Positions 53,745 to 63,558 of a stretch of DNA of 64,000 bases are shown here, one piece after another. The position numbers and the translations under genes were made by a program. The notes under the pieces are model-generated. The model worked only from the letters and a program-made list of their open reading frames with translations. It was not told the DNA's origin and did no database searches. The stretch comes from Pseudonocardia sp. HH130630-07 (lineage in GTDB: Bacteria > Actinomycetota > Actinomycetes > Mycobacteriales > Pseudonocardiaceae): the NCBI RefSeq assembly GCF_001698125.1, contig NZ_CP013854.1, forward strand, positions 124,001 through 188,000. The letters run 5' to 3'. Position 1 is the stretch's first letter. Every line of letters starts with the position of its first letter.

Positions 53745-54683
53745 CTACGCGGAGAGGACCGATGCCGCCGCGGTGCCGTCCGCACCGCTGCGGTCGGTGC
53801 CCAGGCCGAGCCGGTCGACGAGTTCGGTCGTCGCCGTGGACCGGTTCAGGCAGTAGAAGTGGATGCCCGGCACGCCCTCGGCGAGCAGCCGCTCGCACAG
53901 CTCACCGGTGACCTCCATCCCGGCCTCCCGGAACGCCGCCGCGTCACCGGAGTAGGGCGCCAGCCGCTCGACCAGCGCGGGCGGCAACGGCGAGCCGGAC
54001 AGCTCCGGCCCCTTGTGGAACGTCTTCTCCGAGGTCAACGGCATGATGCCCGGGATGACGGGCTGGTCGAACCCGGCGGCGGCGACCCGGTCGCGCAGCC
54101 TCAGGAAGCCGTCGGGCTCCAGGAAGAGCTGGGTCACGGCGAACTCCGCACCCGCCCGGAACTTGCCGACCAGGCGCTCGGTGTCTGCCTCCACGTCCGC
54201 CGAGCGGGGGTGACCGTAGGGGAACGCGGCGACGCCGACGCAGAACGGTCCGGACCGCTTGATCAGCGAGACGAGCTCGTCGGCGTACTCGAGACCGTCG
54301 GGGTGCTTCACCCACTCACCGAGCGGGTCACCGGGCGGGTCGCCGCGCAGCGCCATGATGTTGCGGACGCCCGCCGCGGCCAGCGACCCGATCACGTGGC
54401 GCAGCTCGTCGACCGAGTGCGAGACCGCCGTGAGGTGGGCCATCGAGCAGAGCGTGGTGTCGGTCGCGATCCGCTCGACGGTGCGCACCGTGCGGTCCCG
54501 GCTGGAACCGCCCGCGCCGTAGGTCACCGACACGTAGGCCGGGTCGAGCACCTCCAGCCGGCGGATGGCCCGCCACAGTTCTGCCTCGCCCCGGTCGTCG
54601 CGCGGCGGGAAGAACTCCACCGCGAAGAAGGGGCGGTCGACACTGATCCGTTCGGTCACCGTGGATGCAGAGGTCGTCGTCAC
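53745..54683 (-). CDS. metF: Methylenetetrahydrofolate reductase
   Basis: Flavoenzyme of 312 residues that reduces 5,10-methylene-THF to 5-methyl-THF for methionine synthesis. The TIM barrel has FAVEFFPPRDDRGEAELW with the catalytic Glu, VSVTYGAGGSSRDRT, NIMALRGDPPG and FAVTQLFLEPDGF, all family marks. GTG at 54683 lies 8 bases after TAAGGT (54692-54697), so a leaderless start is likely; the frame is open further upstream without family similarity. It is divergent from the polyprenyl synthase gene. Confidence 0.95.
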   Translation of the reverse strand: MTTTSASTVTERISVDRPFFAVEFFPPRDDRGEAELWRAIRRLEVLDPAYVSVTYGAGGSSRDRTVRTVERIATDTTLCSMAHLTAVSHSVDELRHVIGSLAAAGVRNIMALRGDPPGDPLGEWVKHPDGLEYADELVSLIKRSGPFCVGVAAFPYGHPRSADVEADTERLVGKFRAGAEFAVTQLFLEPDGFLRLRDRVAAAGFDQPVIPGIMPLTSEKTFHKGPELSGSPLPPALVERLAPYSGDAAAFREAGMEVTGELCERLLAEGVPGIHFYCLNRSTATTELVDRLGLGTDRSGADGTAAASVLSA

Positions 54684-54691
54684 GGGTACGA

Positions 54692-54819
54692 ACCTTACGT
54701 GCCCGATCACGGACCGTCGGTGCGAGAAGCGGCACCGCCGGGTCCCGCCGGACCGTCGGGCCGCCGTGACCAGGACCGGGCACGGTCGCCGGGTGGGTGT
54801 CGGTCTGCCCGGATAGCCT
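54692..54819. promoter_or_regulatory. Back-to-back leaderless promoters (metF / polyprenyl synthase)
   Basis: Minus-strand -10 TAAGGT at 54692-54697 ends 8 bases before the metF GTG. Plus-strand -10 TAGCCT at 54814-54819 ends 6 bases before the polyprenyl synthase GTG at 54826. No riboswitch was seen in the 142-base gap. Confidence 0.5.
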
Positions 54820-54825
54820 GGATCC

Positions 54826-55974
54826 GTGGCCGACCCCGCAGCTCCCCCGTCCGCACCGTCCGGCCGGGCCGACGTCACGGCCCCCTGGCCCGCCCCGCTG
54901 GACGACGCACTGCCCCAGCACGTAGAGCGCGTGCTGGCCGGCTACCTCGACCGGCGCCGCACCGAGGTGCTCGGCATCGACCCGGCGGTCGCCGGCGCCG
55001 CCGACGCGCTGGCCGGGTTCGTGCTGGGCGGCGGCAAGCGGCTCCGGCCCACGTTCGCCTGGTGGGGCTGGCGCGGTGCCGGCGGCGACCCCGACTCCGG
55101 TGACGCGCAGGGCGTGCTGACCGCGATCTCCGCACTGGAGCTGATCCAGGCGTGCGCGCTGGTGCACGACGACCTGATGGACGCCTCGTCCACCCGGCGC
55201 GGCCGCCCGACCGTGCACGTCGAGTTCGCCCGCACGCACGCGGCGAACGACTGGTCCGGCCCACCGGCCCGGTTCGGTGCCGCCGTCGCGATCCTGGTGG
55301 GCGACCTCGCCCAGGTCTGGGCGGACGACATGTTCCACTCCGCGGCGCTGCCCGACGGCGCGCACGCCAGGGCCGCCGAGCCGTGGCGGGCCATGCGGAC
55401 CGAGGTACTGGCCGGCCAGTACCTCGACGTGCTGGCCCAGGCCGCCGGGGACACCGCGGAGGCGACCGCGCTGCGGATCGACCGGTTCAAGACCGCGGCC
55501 TACACCGTCGAGCGGCCGCTGCACATCGGCGCGGCGATCGCCGGTGCACACCCGCAGCTGGTGAGCGCCTACCGCCGCTACGGCGCCGACATCGGGATCG
55601 CCTTCCAGCTGCGCGACGACCTGCTCGGCGTGTTCGGCGACCCGCAGGTGACCGGCAAGCCCGCGGGCGACGACCTGCGCGAGGGCAAGCGGACACTGCT
55701 CGTCGCGGCCGGCCTGCAGCGTGCCGAGCAGCGCGGCGACCGGGCCGCGCAGGAGGCGATCACGGCGGCCCTCGGTGACCCCGGCCTGGAGGACGCGGCG
55801 CTGGACCGCGCCCGTTCGGCGCTGGCCGAGCTGGGCGCGGTGCAGGCGGTGGAACAGCGGATCGCGGCCCTGACCGGGTCCGCGCTGGACGCACTGGACT
55901 CCGCGCCGGTCGCCGAGCCCGGCCGGGCCCGGCTGTTCGAGCTCGCCGAGCGCGCCACCCGGCGGTCCTGGTGA
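54826..55974 (+). CDS. Polyprenyl diphosphate synthase (geranylgeranyl type)
   Basis: Trans-prenyltransferase of 382 residues that condenses isopentenyl diphosphate with allylic diphosphates. The first aspartate-rich motif is DDLMD at 115-119, followed by SSTRRGRPTVH. The second is DDLLG with the first Asp at 264. The GGGKRLRP block is near 67. It is the counterpart of mycobacterial idsA2 by position. Here it heads a carotenoid operon, so geranylgeranyl diphosphate for phytoene is the likely product (crtE role). Chain length cannot be read with certainty. GTG at 54826 has TAGCCT 6 bases upstream. The crtI start overlaps its stop (GTGA). Confidence 0.92.
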   Translation: MADPAAPPSAPSGRADVTAPWPAPLDDALPQHVERVLAGYLDRRRTEVLGIDPAVAGAADALAGFVLGGGKRLRPTFAWWGWRGAGGDPDSGDAQGVLTAISALELIQACALVHDDLMDASSTRRGRPTVHVEFARTHAANDWSGPPARFGAAVAILVGDLAQVWADDMFHSAALPDGAHARAAEPWRAMRTEVLAGQYLDVLAQAAGDTAEATALRIDRFKTAAYTVERPLHIGAAIAGAHPQLVSAYRRYGADIGIAFQLRDDLLGVFGDPQVTGKPAGDDLREGKRTLLVAAGLQRAEQRGDRAAQEAITAALGDPGLEDAALDRARSALAELGAVQAVEQRIAALTGSALDALDSAPVAEPGRARLFELAERATRRSW

Positions 55975-57539
55975 GGCGGGTCACCGGGCCCACCGACCAC
56001 GTGGTCGTGGTCGGGGCCGGGCTCGCCGGGCTGTCCGCGGCGCTGCACCTGCTCGGGGCCGGGCGGCGGGTGACCGTCGTCGAGCGGGCGTCGGCACCGG
56101 GCGGCCGGGCCGGTCGTCTCGACGTCACCGACGCCCACGGCACGTACCGCCTCGACACCGGCCCGACCGTGCTGACCATGCCGGAACTGCTCGACTCGGC
56201 CCTCGCCGCGGTCGGCGAGACGACGGCGGACCGGCTCGACCTCGTCCGGCTCGACCCGGCCTACCGCGCGGAGTTCGCCGACGGCTCGGCGATCGCGGTG
56301 CACACCGACGCCGCGGCGACGGAGCACGAGATCCGCGAGACGTGCGGGCCCGGTTCGGCGGCCGGTTACCGCCGGCTCCGGCGCTGGCTCACCGACCTGT
56401 ACCGGGCCGAGATGGACTCCTTCATCGGCGCCAACATGGACTCGCCGCTGTCCCTGCTCGGTCCCGACCTCGCGCGGCTGGCCGCGCTCGGCGGGTTCGG
56501 CAGGCTGGGCCGCCGGATCGCCCGGTTCCTGCCCGACGAGCGGCTGCAGCGGATCTTCTCGTTCCAGGCGCTCTACGCCGGGGTCGCCCCGCAGGACGCG
56601 CTCGGCGCCTACGGCGTCATCGCCTACATGGACACCATCGCCGGGGTCTGGTTCCCGCGCGGCGGGATGCGTGAGCTGGGCGACGCGCTGGCCGGTGCGG
56701 CCGCCGACGCCGGTGCGGAGATCCACTACGACCGCACGGTCACCGGCCTGGTGCGATCCGGTGACCGGGTCACCGCCGTGCGGCACGCCGCTGCCGACGG
56801 CGGCGACGGAGCCGAGATCCCGTGCGACGCGGTGGTGCTCACGCCCGAGCTCCCCGCCGTCTACGACCTGCTCGGGCGCACCCCGCGCCGGCCGGGCGGG
56901 GTGCGCTGGTCGCCGTCCGCGGTCGTCGTGCACGCCGGGATGCCCGCCCCGCGCCCCGGCGCGGCGACCGTTCCCGAGCACCACCACACGATCTCCTTCG
57001 GGGCCGCGTGGTCGGGCACGTTCCGCGAGATCGTCGACGACGGCCGGCTGATGTCCGATCCCTCCCTGCTCGTCACCCGCCCCGGGGTGACCGATCCCGG
57101 CGTGCAGCCCGGCGGTCGCGAGCTGATGAGCGTGCTGGCACCGTGCCCGAACACCGAGGTGGCGCCGGGCATCGACTGGGACCGGGTCGGACCGGCGTAC
57201 GCCGAGGAGCTGTTCGGCGTGCTGGCCGAGCGGGGGCTGGTCGACCCCGGCGTCGAACCGAGCTGGACCCGGCGGTGGACCCCGCAGGACTGGGCCGCGG
57301 AGGGCATGGCGGCCGGGACCCCGTTCTCGGCCTCGCACACGCTGGCCCAGACCGGGCCGTTCCGGCCGCGGAACCTGGTGCGCGGCACCGCGAACGCCGT
57401 CCTCGCCGGGTGCGGGACGACGCCGGGGGTCGGCATCCCGCCGGTGCTGATCTCCGGACGGCTCGCGGCCGAGCGGATCACCGGGCCCGGGCCGGGCACC
57501 CGGATCGGGCCCGGCGCGGGGGCGCGGACGCGGCACTGA
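55971..57539 (+). CDS. crtI: Phytoene desaturase
   Basis: FAD-dependent amine-oxidase-fold enzyme of 522 residues that introduces double bonds into phytoene. The N-terminal dinucleotide fold is VVVVGAGLAGLSAALHLLGAGRRVTVVER, followed by APGGRAG and LDTGPTVLTMPELL. The C-terminal FAD signature is GTTPGVGIPPVLISGRLAAERI. This is the bacterial CrtI type; how many desaturations it performs cannot be told. GTG at 55971 overlaps the polyprenyl synthase stop by 4 bases. No cyclase or ketolase gene is in the window, so a linear carotene is the simplest product from the genes seen. Confidence 0.93.
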   Translation: MRRVTGPTDHVVVVGAGLAGLSAALHLLGAGRRVTVVERASAPGGRAGRLDVTDAHGTYRLDTGPTVLTMPELLDSALAAVGETTADRLDLVRLDPAYRAEFADGSAIAVHTDAAATEHEIRETCGPGSAAGYRRLRRWLTDLYRAEMDSFIGANMDSPLSLLGPDLARLAALGGFGRLGRRIARFLPDERLQRIFSFQALYAGVAPQDALGAYGVIAYMDTIAGVWFPRGGMRELGDALAGAAADAGAEIHYDRTVTGLVRSGDRVTAVRHAAADGGDGAEIPCDAVVLTPELPAVYDLLGRTPRRPGGVRWSPSAVVVHAGMPAPRPGAATVPEHHHTISFGAAWSGTFREIVDDGRLMSDPSLLVTRPGVTDPGVQPGGRELMSVLAPCPNTEVAPGIDWDRVGPAYAEELFGVLAERGLVDPGVEPSWTRRWTPQDWAAEGMAAGTPFSASHTLAQTGPFRPRNLVRGTANAVLAGCGTTPGVGIPPVLISGRLAAERITGPGPGTRIGPGAGARTRH

Positions 57540-57660
57540 GCCGGGCACGTCCGGCCGGGCACGCCCGGACCCCGGCCGGTTCCGGCGGTCCGTCCGGGAC
57601 GGGCTGTGTCCAGGGGCGGAGCGGGCCGGTGAGGGTCGCCGTGGGACCATCCATCGCACC

Positions 57661-59265
57661 ATGACCGCGCAGCCATCGCCCCCGCTCCCCCGCCCCGCGG
57701 GCCCGGTGCCCGAGGCCCCGGCCGGGGACGTGCCCGGCACTCGGGCGTCGTCGCGACCGGCGTGGCGGGCAGGGCTCGCCGACCGGCTCGGCCGGCCCCC
57801 GCGCGGCATCCTGCTGCTCGGCCTCGCCGGGACCCTCCTGATGCTCGCCGGGGCACCCGGCGGCGGTGGCATCCCGATGCGGGACCCGGTGCTGGGCAAC
57901 TCGTGGCTGTCGTTCGTCCGGTACGGCCACGGTCAGCTGCTCGCCTCGATCGTCATCCTCGGCGGCCTGACGCTGATGGTCTGGGCGTGGGTCCGGCTGG
58001 GCCGCGAGGTGCTCGCACACCGGCTCGGGGGCCGGGCCGTGCTCACCCTCTCGGCGGTGTGGGCACTGCCGATGCTGGTGACCCCGCCGCTGTTCACCCG
58101 GGACCCGTACAGCTACCTCGCCCAGGGCGCGCTGCCGCTGGCCGGGTTCGACCCGTACGTCTTCGGGCCGGACGCCATGGGCGGGGTGCTCACCGACAAC
58201 GTGCACTTCTTCTGGCAGGAGACCCCGGCGCCCTACGGCCCGCTGTTCATCCTGCTCGCGCAGGGGATCGCGTGGCTGGTCGGCCAGAACGTGCTGCTCG
58301 GCGTGATCGTCATGCGGCTCTCGCTGGTCACCGGGGTGCTGCTGCTGGTCGCGGTGCTGCCGACGCTGACCCGGCTGCTCGGCGGGCGGCCCGCGGTCGC
58401 GCTGTGGATCGCCGTCGCGAACCCGGTGATGATCGTCCACATGATCGGCGGGGTGCACAACGACCTGCTGGTCGTGGGGCTGCTCCCGCTCGCCGCGCTG
58501 CTCGCCCTGCGCGACCGGTTCGTCGCCGCCGTCGCGGTCGCCTCCCTGGCGATGGCGGTGAAGGCCTCGGCCGGGCTGATCCTCCCGTTCCTGGTGCTGG
58601 TGTGGGCGGCGAAGCTGACCGGCGGGTTCTGGGCGCGGCTCGTCCGGGCCGGTGCGCCGTCGGTCGTGGTGTACCTAATCGTGTTCGGCGGCAGCACCTG
58701 GCTGACCGGACTCGGTCTCGGCTGGCTGCCCGCGCTGAGCGCGCCGTCGATGATCGTCAACTGGCTGTCCTGGTCCACCGGCGCCGGTCAGGTCGCCGGG
58801 AGCCTCGCCCGGATCGTCGTCGACGAGGTCACCATGCAGGCCTTCGTCGAGGTCTTCCGGGCGATCGGCGGCGTGCTGCTCGCCCTGCTGATCGCGGCGC
58901 TGTGGTGGCGGTCCCGCGACGGCGGCACGACGGCGGTCCGCAACGCGGCGATCGCGATGGCGTTCGCCGCCGTCCTCTCGCCGACCACCCTCCCCTGGTA
59001 CCTGAGCTGGGGGTTCTGCCTGCTCGCGATGGCCGCCTGGAGCGAGCGCGGCCTGCAGTGGGTGATCGCGGGCTCGGTCTGGCTGATGATCGTCTACTTC
59101 CCGAACGGCGAGACAGCGCTCTACGCCTGGCCGTTCCTCGCGCTGTGCGCCGCGGCCGCCGTGCTGGCGGCGGTCTCGCTGCGCCGGCCCGACCCGCTGG
59201 GGCTGCGCGTGCGGTCCCGGCCCGATCCCGCCGTGGCGTCCGACGGTGCGGTCCCCCGCCGCTGA
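57661..59265 (+). CDS. mptA: Alpha-(1->6)-mannosyltransferase MptA-like (GT-C)
   Basis: Polytopic GT-C glycosyltransferase of 534 residues with about 12 membrane segments. The first extracytoplasmic loop has [26 protein letters not shown], with the catalytic Asp of the GT-C family, and [17 protein letters not shown] is a second conserved block. In mycobacteria MptA uses polyprenyl-phosphomannose to extend the mannan core of lipomannan and LAM. Assignment as MptA rather than MptB rests on synteny with idsA2, Rv2175c and pknL. The ATG at 57661 is 121 bases after crtI, and crtB overlaps its 3' end by 20 bases. Confidence 0.85.
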   Translation: MTAQPSPPLPRPAGPVPEAPAGDVPGTRASSRPAWRAGLADRLGRPPRGILLLGLAGTLLMLAGAPGGGGIPMRDPVLGNSWLSFVRYGHGQLLASIVILGGLTLMVWAWVRLGREVLAHRLGGRAVLTLSAVWALPMLVTPPLFTRDPYSYLAQGALPLAGFDPYVFGPDAMGGVLTDNVHFFWQETPAPYGPLFILLAQGIAWLVGQNVLLGVIVMRLSLVTGVLLLVAVLPTLTRLLGGRPAVALWIAVANPVMIVHMIGGVHNDLLVVGLLPLAALLALRDRFVAAVAVASLAMAVKASAGLILPFLVLVWAAKLTGGFWARLVRAGAPSVVVYLIVFGGSTWLTGLGLGWLPALSAPSMIVNWLSWSTGAGQVAGSLARIVVDEVTMQAFVEVFRAIGGVLLALLIAALWWRSRDGGTTAVRNAAIAMAFAAVLSPTTLPWYLSWGFCLLAMAAWSERGLQWVIAGSVWLMIVYFPNGETALYAWPFLALCAAAAVLAAVSLRRPDPLGLRVRSRPDPAVASDGAVPRR

Positions 59266-60277
59266 GCGGGCCGGGCGGGTCGAGCTGGACGCCGCCGGCC
59301 TGAGCGACCCCGGACTGCGCGCGGCCTACGCCGCCTGCCGTGACCTGCACGCCGAGTACGGCCGGACGTACTTCCTCGCGACCCGGCTGCTCCCGCCGGG
59401 GCGCCGGGTCGACATCCACGCGCTCTACGGGTTCGCCCGGTACGCCGACGAGATCGTCGACGACCCGGACGGTGCCGGCGGCGGCGAGCCGGGCGAGCGG
59501 CTCGACCGGCTGGGCGACGAGCTGGATGCGGCGCTCGACGGCGCGCCCCGGCCGGGCGGGCGCCCGGAGGTGCTGGCCGTCGCCGAGACCGCCCGCCGGC
59601 ACGACCTGGACCCGCAGCTGTTCCGGGACTTCCTGACGTCGATGCGGATGGACCTCACCGTCACCGGCTACGCCACGGACGCCGAGCTCGGCGTCTACGT
59701 GCACGGCTCCGCCGCCGTGATCGGGTTGCAGACCCTGCCGGTGCTCGGCACGGTCGCGCCCCGCGCCGAGGCCGAGCCGTACGCGGCGCTGCTCGGCGTC
59801 GCGTTCCAGATGACGAACTTCCTGCGCGACGTCGGGGAGGACCTCGACCGCGGGCGGGTCTACCTGCCGGCGGACGAGCTGGCCGCGTTCGGCGTCGACC
59901 GTGAGCTGCTGGCGTGGTCCCGCCGGACCGGACGGACCGATCCGCGGGTCCGGCGCGCGCTCGCGCACCTCGTCGCCCGGACCCGCGCGACCTACCGGCG
60001 CGCCGACCCCGGCGTCGGGATGCTGGAACCGGTGTCCCGGGCCTGTGTCGGCGCGGCGCGGACGCTCTACGCCGCCATCCTGGACGAGATCGCCGACGCC
60101 GGGTACGACGTGCTCGGCCGTCGGGTCGTCGTGCCGGACCGGCGCCGCGCCGCGGTCGCGCTGCCCCGGCTGGGCCGGGCGCTGGCCGCCCGCGGCGTGC
60201 AGCTGGCCCGGGAGCGCGCCGGCGGCGCCCCCGGGGTACCCGGGGTCAGAAGGCCATCGCCTGGGCCCGGCGCTTGA
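59246..60277 (+). CDS. crtB: Phytoene synthase
   Basis: Squalene/phytoene synthase family enzyme of 343 residues that joins two geranylgeranyl diphosphates head to head. The two aspartate-rich motifs are YADEIVDD (near 66-73) and [18 protein letters not shown], the latter typical of Crt[16 protein letters not shown] is also conserved. GTG at 59246 lies within the end of mptA (20-base overlap). The last 32 bases overlap the convergent Rv2175c-like gene. It completes a minimal pathway from isoprenyl diphosphates to desaturated carotene with the two genes upstream of mptA. Confidence 0.93.
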   Translation: MRSPAAERAGRVELDAAGLSDPGLRAAYAACRDLHAEYGRTYFLATRLLPPGRRVDIHALYGFARYADEIVDDPDGAGGGEPGERLDRLGDELDAALDGAPRPGGRPEVLAVAETARRHDLDPQLFRDFLTSMRMDLTVTGYATDAELGVYVHGSAAVIGLQTLPVLGTVAPRAEAEPYAALLGVAFQMTNFLRDVGEDLDRGRVYLPADELAAFGVDRELLAWSRRTGRTDPRVRRALAHLVARTRATYRRADPGVGMLEPVSRACVGAARTLYAAILDEIADAGYDVLGRRVVVPDRRRAAVALPRLGRALAARGVQLARERAGGAPGVPGVRRPSPGPGA

Positions 60278-60599
60278 TCTCCTTGTGCCGCCCGGCCTTG
60301 ATCGCACCGATCGGCGAGCCCGGCAGGGTCTCGTCCTCGGTGAACAGCCAGGTCAGGATCTCGTGGTCGGTGTAGCCGCCGTCGCGCAGCACGACGATGG
60401 TGCCGGACAGGCCACGGACGACGTCGTCGCCGTCCAGGAACGACGCGGGCACCACGACCTCCTTGTCGTGGCGTAGCGACAGCAGCCGGCCCTCACGGAC
60501 CAGCTGGGCGACGCGGGAGGCAGGGATCGACAGCCGTGCGGCGACGTCGGAGACGCTGAGCGTCTCGGCGGTGACGGCCGCGGGGAGGGTCTCGCTCAC
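60246..60599 (-). CDS. Rv2175c-like DNA-binding protein
   Basis: Protein of 117 residues. A small winged-helix/MerR-like domain ([42 protein letters not shown]) is followed by the family-specific tail [50 protein letters not shown]. In mycobacteria Rv2175c binds DNA weakly and is phosphorylated on an N-terminal Thr by PknL, encoded next door. The short N-terminal tail here, with TAETL, could hold the equivalent Thr. GTG at 60599 gives the normal length. It is divergent from pknL. Confidence 0.93.
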   Translation of the reverse strand: MSETLPAAVTAETLSVSDVAARLSIPASRVAQLVREGRLLSLRHDKEVVVPASFLDGDDVVRGLSGTIVVLRDGGYTDHEILTWLFTEDETLPGSPIGAIKAGRHKEIKRRAQAMAF

Positions 60600-60748
60600 A
60601 GCCGGACACTCTCCCACACCGGCCGGCGGACGCCACCCCGGCCACGCCGGTACGCCGGCGGCCGGCACGCGGGGCCACGAACCCGTCACCCTCCGCCGGA
60701 GCGATCCGTGCCCCGGACCACCTGCACCGGCGCCCCCGGTCGCTGAAG

Positions 60749-60754
60749 TAGCCT
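60749..60754 (+). promoter_or_regulatory. -10 hexamer of pknL
   Basis: TAGCCT ends 8 bases before the pknL GTG at 60763, giving a nearly leaderless message. It is the same hexamer as in front of the polyprenyl synthase gene. Confidence 0.5.
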
Positions 60755-60762
60755 CACCTCCC

Positions 60763-62610
60763 GTGAGCGCACCGTCCGGACCCGCCGATCCCGGCATACC
60801 GGGTGGGGCCGGGCGGACGGTGGCCGACGGCCCCGGGCCCGTCCTGCTCGACGGGCGGTACGCCGTGGGACCGGTCCTCGCGCGTGGCGGGATGTCCACG
60901 GTCTACCACGGCACCGACACCCGGCTGGAGCGCGCGGTCGCGATCAAGGTGATGGACCCCCGGATGGCCGGGGACCACGCCTTCCGGACCCGGTTCGACC
61001 GGGAGGCGCGGCTCGCCGCCCGGATCGACCACCCGTCCGTCGTCGCCGTGTACGATCGCGGTGCCGTGCCGGCCGGCCCGCTGGGCGAACCGAGCCTGTT
61101 CGTCGTCATGGAGCTGGTCGACGGCGGCACCCTGCGGGACGTGCTGCGGGCCCGCGGCGCGCTCGGGCTGCCCGCCGCGGCCGGGGTGCTGGAACCGGTG
61201 CTGGCCGGGCTGGCCCGGGCACACCGGCTCGGCATGGTGCACCGCGACGTCAAGCCGGAGAACGTGCTCATCTCCGCGGGCGGCGAGGTGAAGGTGGCCG
61301 ACTTCGGGCTGCTCACCGCGGCCGCGGAGGCCGGGGTCAGCCACGCCGGGATGATCCTCGGGACGATGGCCTACCTCTCCCCCGAGCAGGTCGTCTCCGG
61401 CCGGGCCGACGGCCGCAGCGACGTCTACGCGGCCGGGGTCGTCCTCTACGAGATGCTCACCGGCGAGCCGCCCTACACCGCGGACAACCCGCTGTCGGTC
61501 GCCTACCGGCACGTGAACGAGGACGTGCCCCCGCCGTCGCTCCGCGCACCGGGCCTGCCCCCCGCCGTCGACGAGCTGGTCGGCCGGGCCACCGCCCGCG
61601 ACCCCGACCGGCGGCCGGTCGACGCCGAGCACTTCCGCCGGGAGCTGGTCGCGGTCGCCGACCGGCTCGGCCTGCCGCGCACCGGTGTCCCGCGCCCGCC
61701 CGGTCCCCCACCGCCGGACGACGGCGCCACCCTCCCCGCCGCCGGGCCGCACCGGGTGCGGGCCGAGGCGATCGCCCGCCCGCCGGGGACCCGGGTACAG
61801 CCCCGGGGCCTGCACGGCACCGCCGTCACCCCGGCCGGCGAGCCGGAGGCGTTGTCCGGTGCCGAGCTGGGGGCCGGCCGGCGACGCAGCCGCCGCGTGT
61901 TCACCGTCTGGATGGTCCTGCTGGTGCTGCTCGCCGCGCTGGCCGGCACCGGGGCGTGGTGGCTGGGGTCCGGCCGCTGGACCACGATGCCGTCGGTCAC
62001 CGGGCTGGACCGGGAGCGGGCGACGGCGCTGATCGCCGAGTCCGACCTCACCCCGACGGTCACCGAACGGGCCGAGGACGACGTCGCGCCGGACCTGGTC
62101 GCCGAGGTCGCCCCGGCGCCGGACACCCGGGTGCTGCGCGGCTCGACGGTCACCCTGTTCGTCTCCACCGGGCGTCCCGCCGTACCCGACGTCCCGGCGG
62201 GCAGCGCGGTCGCCGACGCCGAGACCGCGATCCGGGAGGCCGGCCTCACCCCGGTCCGCTCGACGGCCGCGCAGGAGTACGACGCCGAGGTCCCCTCCGG
62301 CGCCGTCATCCGGACCGACCCGCCGGCCGGCACCCGGGTGCCGGGCGGTGCGGCGGTCACCCTCGTCACGAGCAGCGGTGCCGAGCCGGCGCCCGCGCCG
62401 GAACCGGACGTGGAGACCCCGGCGGAGTCGGTGCCGTTCGTGGTCGGGATGGACGCCGACGAGGCCGAGGAACTGCTCGAGTCCCAGGGCTACGACGTCG
62501 ACATCAAGCGCAGCTTCCCGTTCGGGCGCCGGAACGGGAAGGTCGTCGGCCAGGACCCGTCGGCCGGGTCGGGCGAGCCGGGCGACACGGTCACCCTCAC
62601 CGTCCTCTAG
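60763..62610 (+). CDS. pknL: Ser/Thr protein kinase PknL with PASTA repeats
   Basis: Membrane kinase of 615 residues. The kinase domain (27-290) has the glycine loop LARGGMSTVYHG, AVAIKVMD with the ATP Lys, HRDVKPEN near 160 and ADFGLL. A juxtamembrane linker and one membrane helix (VWMVLLVLLAALAGTGAWWL, near 383-402) follow. The outer part holds three PASTA repeats (MPSVTGLDRERATALI, VPDVPAGSAVADAETAIREAG, VPFVVGMDADEAEELLESQG). PASTA domains bind wall fragments such as muropeptides or lipid II. M. tuberculosis PknL lacks the full PASTA tail, so this is a more PknB-like architecture. Synteny with Rv2175c and mptA supports the name. Its stop shares CTAG with the ribokinase stop. Confidence 0.93.
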   Translation: MSAPSGPADPGIPGGAGRTVADGPGPVLLDGRYAVGPVLARGGMSTVYHGTDTRLERAVAIKVMDPRMAGDHAFRTRFDREARLAARIDHPSVVAVYDRGAVPAGPLGEPSLFVVMELVDGGTLRDVLRARGALGLPAAAGVLEPVLAGLARAHRLGMVHRDVKPENVLISAGGEVKVADFGLLTAAAEAGVSHAGMILGTMAYLSPEQVVSGRADGRSDVYAAGVVLYEMLTGEPPYTADNPLSVAYRHVNEDVPPPSLRAPGLPPAVDELVGRATARDPDRRPVDAEHFRRELVAVADRLGLPRTGVPRPPGPPPPDDGATLPAAGPHRVRAEAIARPPGTRVQPRGLHGTAVTPAGEPEALSGAELGAGRRRSRRVFTVWMVLLVLLAALAGTGAWWLGSGRWTTMPSVTGLDRERATALIAESDLTPTVTERAEDDVAPDLVAEVAPAPDTRVLRGSTVTLFVSTGRPAVPDVPAGSAVADAETAIREAGLTPVRSTAAQEYDAEVPSGAVIRTDPPAGTRVPGGAAVTLVTSSGAEPAPAPEPDVETPAESVPFVVGMDADEAEELLESQGYDVDIKRSFPFGRRNGKVVGQDPSAGSGEPGDTVTLTVL

Positions 62611-63467
62611 CTCCTCCCGGCCACGAGACCGAACCGCTCCCCGGCGTCCGCGGTGACCGCCGGCAGCTGGGCCCCGTCGACCGTGACCGCGTAGGCACCG
62701 ACCCGGACGGCGTACCGGGCGGCGTCGGGCAGCGTGTCGCCCGCCGCGAGCCGCACGGCCACCGCGGCGAGGAAGGCGTCCCCGGAGCCGGTCGTGTCGA
62801 CCGGCTCGACCGCCAGCGCGTCGACCGGGGTCCGGACGCCGTGCTCGGTGACCACGCAGCCCTGCGCACCGCGGGTGACGACGGTGCGCCCGACCGGGTG
62901 CTCCCCCAGCAGGGCCGCCTCGTGCTCGTTGACGACGAGCACGTCGGTGCTCTCCAGCAGGCCGTCGGGCACCGGCCCGAACGGCGACAGGTTCAGCAGC
63001 ACGGTCGTCCCGGCCGCGCGGGCGGCCGTGGCGGCGGCGAGGACGGTGCCCAGCGGGCTCTCCAGGGACAGCGTGAGCACCGCGACGCCGTCGAACGAGG
63101 GCAGGTCGGCGGCCGCCAGCGTGGCGTTGGCCCCCGGCGAGACGACGATCGTGTTGTCCGCGGCCGCGTCGACGGTGATCACGGCGGTGCCGGTCGCGGG
63201 GCCCCGGCGGACGGCGACCCGGGACACGTCCACCCCCGCCGCGGCGACGGCGTCGCGGACCAGGGTGCCGTGCCCGTCCGTACCGACCGCGCCGACCATC
63301 GCCACGTCACCACCGAGCCGGGCCATCGCCACCGCCTGGTTGGCGCCCTTGCCGCCGGGACCGACCACCAGGTCCGCTCCGGCGACCGTCTCCCCGGCGG
63401 CGGGGAACCGGTCGGTCCGTACCACCAGGTCGGCGTTCAGCGATCCGACGACCAACACCCTGTTCAC
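62607..63467 (-). CDS. rbsK: Ribokinase (PfkB family)
   Basis: Sugar kinase of 286 residues that phosphorylates D-ribose at O5. Signature 1 is VVGPGGKGANQAVAMARLGG near 34-53; signature 2 is VDTTGSGDAFLAAVAVRLAAG with the catalytic Asp. VLVVGSLNADLVVRTDRFPAAGETV opens the protein. GTG at 63467 follows GAGGAGGAC. It lies next to a divergent LacI-type regulator gene, as in ribose loci, but no ribose transporter is in the window. Other PfkB sugars are possible. Confidence 0.93.
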   Translation of the reverse strand: MNRVLVVGSLNADLVVRTDRFPAAGETVAGADLVVGPGGKGANQAVAMARLGGDVAMVGAVGTDGHGTLVRDAVAAAGVDVSRVAVRRGPATGTAVITVDAAADNTIVVSPGANATLAAADLPSFDGVAVLTLSLESPLGTVLAAATAARAAGTTVLLNLSPFGPVPDGLLESTDVLVVNEHEAALLGEHPVGRTVVTRGAQGCVVTEHGVRTPVDALAVEPVDTTGSGDAFLAAVAVRLAAGDTLPDAARYAVRVGAYAVTVDGAQLPAVTADAGERFGLVAGRS

Positions 63468-63558
63468 ACGTCCTCCTCGTCCGGTCTGTTCCCTGCACGA
63501 TCGCACGCCGGGGGTCAAGCGCGTGATGGGAACGGCCCGGGTACCCGGCGCACCCCGG

